Shown: positions 6,289 through 6,853 of the stretch, piece by piece
How positions within the stretch are numbered: the first letter of the stretch is position 1
Layout: every line of letters starts with the position of its first letter
Assembly (NCBI GenBank): GCA_902495945.1
Contig: CABUZD010000093.1
Coordinates: 1-6,853, forward strand
Direction of reading: 5' to 3'
DNA length: 6,853 bases
DNA from: an uncultured Collinsella sp.
GTDB taxonomy: Bacteria > Actinomycetota > Coriobacteriia > Coriobacteriales > Coriobacteriaceae
Notes under the pieces: generated by a model
Told to the model about the DNA's origin: nothing
Database searches by the model: none
What the model saw: only the letters and a program-made list of their open reading frames with translations
Program-made: the position numbers and the translations under genes

Positions 6289-6303
6289 GCGGCTTGGCGC
6301 CGC
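6289..6303 (-). other. Small hairpin in the permease-ssnA gap
   Basis: GCGGC/GCCGC arms (6289-6293, 6299-6303) form a 5-bp stem with a 5-nt loop, immediately beside the bulged hairpin at 6260-6287. It is short and could be chance in GC-rich DNA. Confidence 0.25.
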
Positions 6304-6307
6304 ATGA

Positions 6308-6339
6308 CGTCGGCGGACGAGGCGATGCGTCCGCCGACG
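6308..6339 (-). terminator. Perfect 12-bp hairpin after the permease gene; possible U-tract-less terminator or processing element
   Basis: Arms 6308-6319 and 6328-6339 are exact reverse complements (CGTCGGCGGACG/CGTCCGCCGACG) with an 8-nt loop. The stem begins 16 bp after the permease stop codon. The bases after it (TCATGCGG) are not a U-tract. Placement, stem length and loop length closely match the hairpin after ssnA, which suggests a shared 3'-end function. Confidence 0.6.
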
Positions 6340-6355
6340 AATAGCACCGAATTGG

Positions 6356-6853
6356 CTACTTCTTGCTCTCGGGCAAGACCAGATCCACGGCAGCGTCCTT
6401 GGCAGCATCGATGTGCTGAGCCACGACCGGCGTCTGTGGAAGAATCAGGTTAAGAACAATGGCCATGATGGCGGTAGGGGTTACGGCGTTGGAGCCGATG
6501 ACGGTGGACACCCAGGTGGGCATACCCTCGCCGGCAAGGCAACCGCTGGCCATCCAGATACCCAGACCAAAGACGACGGAGGTACCGACGATGGTGGTGG
6601 TGCGCTGCGTGAGGCCCTCGCGGGTGAACATGCGCACGCCGTTCATGGTGATGGTGCCAAAGACGCCGACGGTCGCGCCGCCGATGACGGGCTGCGGGAT
6701 AGCGGAAAGGACGGCAGAGAGCTGCGGGAACAGACCGGCGATGGCAAAGACGGCCGCGATGATCACAAAGACCCACTTGTTGACGACCTTGTTGGAGCAG
6801 ATGATGCCCACGTTCTGGCCAAGGGCGCTGGTGGGAAGACCGCCCAGCAGGCC
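6356..6853 (-). CDS. NCS2-family nucleobase (xanthine/urate/uracil-type) permease, C-terminal part (5' end outside window)
   Basis: The frame is open from the right edge to TAG at 6356, giving the last 165 residues of a membrane transporter of the NCS2/NAT family (usually about 430-460 aa). The fragment starts with GLLGGLPTSALGQNVG; QNVGIICSNK (13-22) is the NAT signature, which normally reads Q/E/P-N-x-G-x4-T-R/K/G, so Asn replaces the usual Thr. Hydrophobic segments lie near fragment residues 27-45, 53-73, 86-103 and 112-138, followed by a charged cytoplasmic tail. The family moves purines or pyrimidines into the cell with H+ or Na+. Its place ahead of ssnA and ygfK suggests a purine such as xanthine or urate, but the visible part does not decide the substrate. 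It is separated from ssnA by 196 bp with a strong hairpin, so it may be expressed separately. Confidence 0.88.
   Translation of the reverse strand, partial: GLLGGLPTSALGQNVGIICSNKVVNKWVFVIIAAVFAIAGLFPQLSAVLSAIPQPVIGGATVGVFGTITMNGVRMFTREGLTQRTTTIVGTSVVFGLGIWMASGCLAGEGMPTWVSTVIGSNAVTPTAIMAIVLNLILPQTPVVAQHIDAAKDAAVDLVLPESKK

Noticed and set aside
6160..6355. A purine, molybdenum-cofactor or other known riboswitch
   Set aside because: I could not find the conserved core sequences of any known class; the stems alone are not enough.
6356..6811. A 151-aa complete small protein starting at GTG 6811
   Set aside because: The frame stays open to the right edge and the residues before the GTG (GLLGGLPTSALGQN) are conserved NCS2 sequence, so this is the interior of a longer permease.

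Overview
The window is GC-rich and holds five genes, all on the minus strand: two cut by the window edges and three complete. In transcription order (right to left) they are the C-terminal part of an NCS2 nucleobase permease, SsnA (amidohydrolase), YgfK (multidomain flavin/Fe-S oxidoreductase), a soluble RnfB-like polyferredoxin, and the N-terminal part of a fused [2Fe-2S]/molybdopterin hydroxylase of the selenium-dependent xanthine dehydrogenase (XdhD-like) type. This is a form of the ygfK-ssnA-xdhD locus of anaerobic gut bacteria, linked in earlier work to selenium-dependent molybdenum hydroxylases and to anaerobic purine/urate breakdown. The GC content, anaerobic Fe-S-rich enzymes and gene set suggest an anaerobic actinobacterium such as a Coriobacteriia member (Collinsella/Eggerthella-like). 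That assignment is inference; there is no rRNA or marker gene here.

Layout: 6356-6853 permease (5' end outside); 6160-6355 a 196-bp gap with several hairpins, one a perfect 12-bp stem just after the permease stop; 4804-6159 ssnA; 4656-4803 a 148-bp gap with a perfect 13-bp stem just after the ssnA stop and two weaker hairpins; 1656-4655 ygfK; 1165-1644 polyferredoxin, 11 bp after ygfK; 1-1152 xdh, 12 bp after the ferredoxin (3' end outside). The last three genes are packed like one operon. The two upstream gaps are where termination, processing or new initiation could occur. No gene-free stretch exceeds 200 bp, and I see no tRNA, rRNA, CRISPR or mobile element.

How the genes may work together: the permease imports a purine. 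The molybdenum hydroxylase hydroxylates or dehydroxylates the ring and passes electrons through its two [2Fe-2S] clusters. The polyferredoxin (four predicted [4Fe-4S] clusters) sits where E. coli has a FAD subunit gene and is placed to carry electrons between the hydroxylase and YgfK. YgfK joins a dihydroorotate-dehydrogenase-like barrel to a GltD-like FAD/NAD(P)H module and could reduce a purine ring, and SsnA could then hydrolyse the reduced ring. This reduce-then-hydrolyse logic mirrors dihydropyrimidine dehydrogenase plus dihydropyrimidinase. It is my inference, and the most interesting idea in the window.
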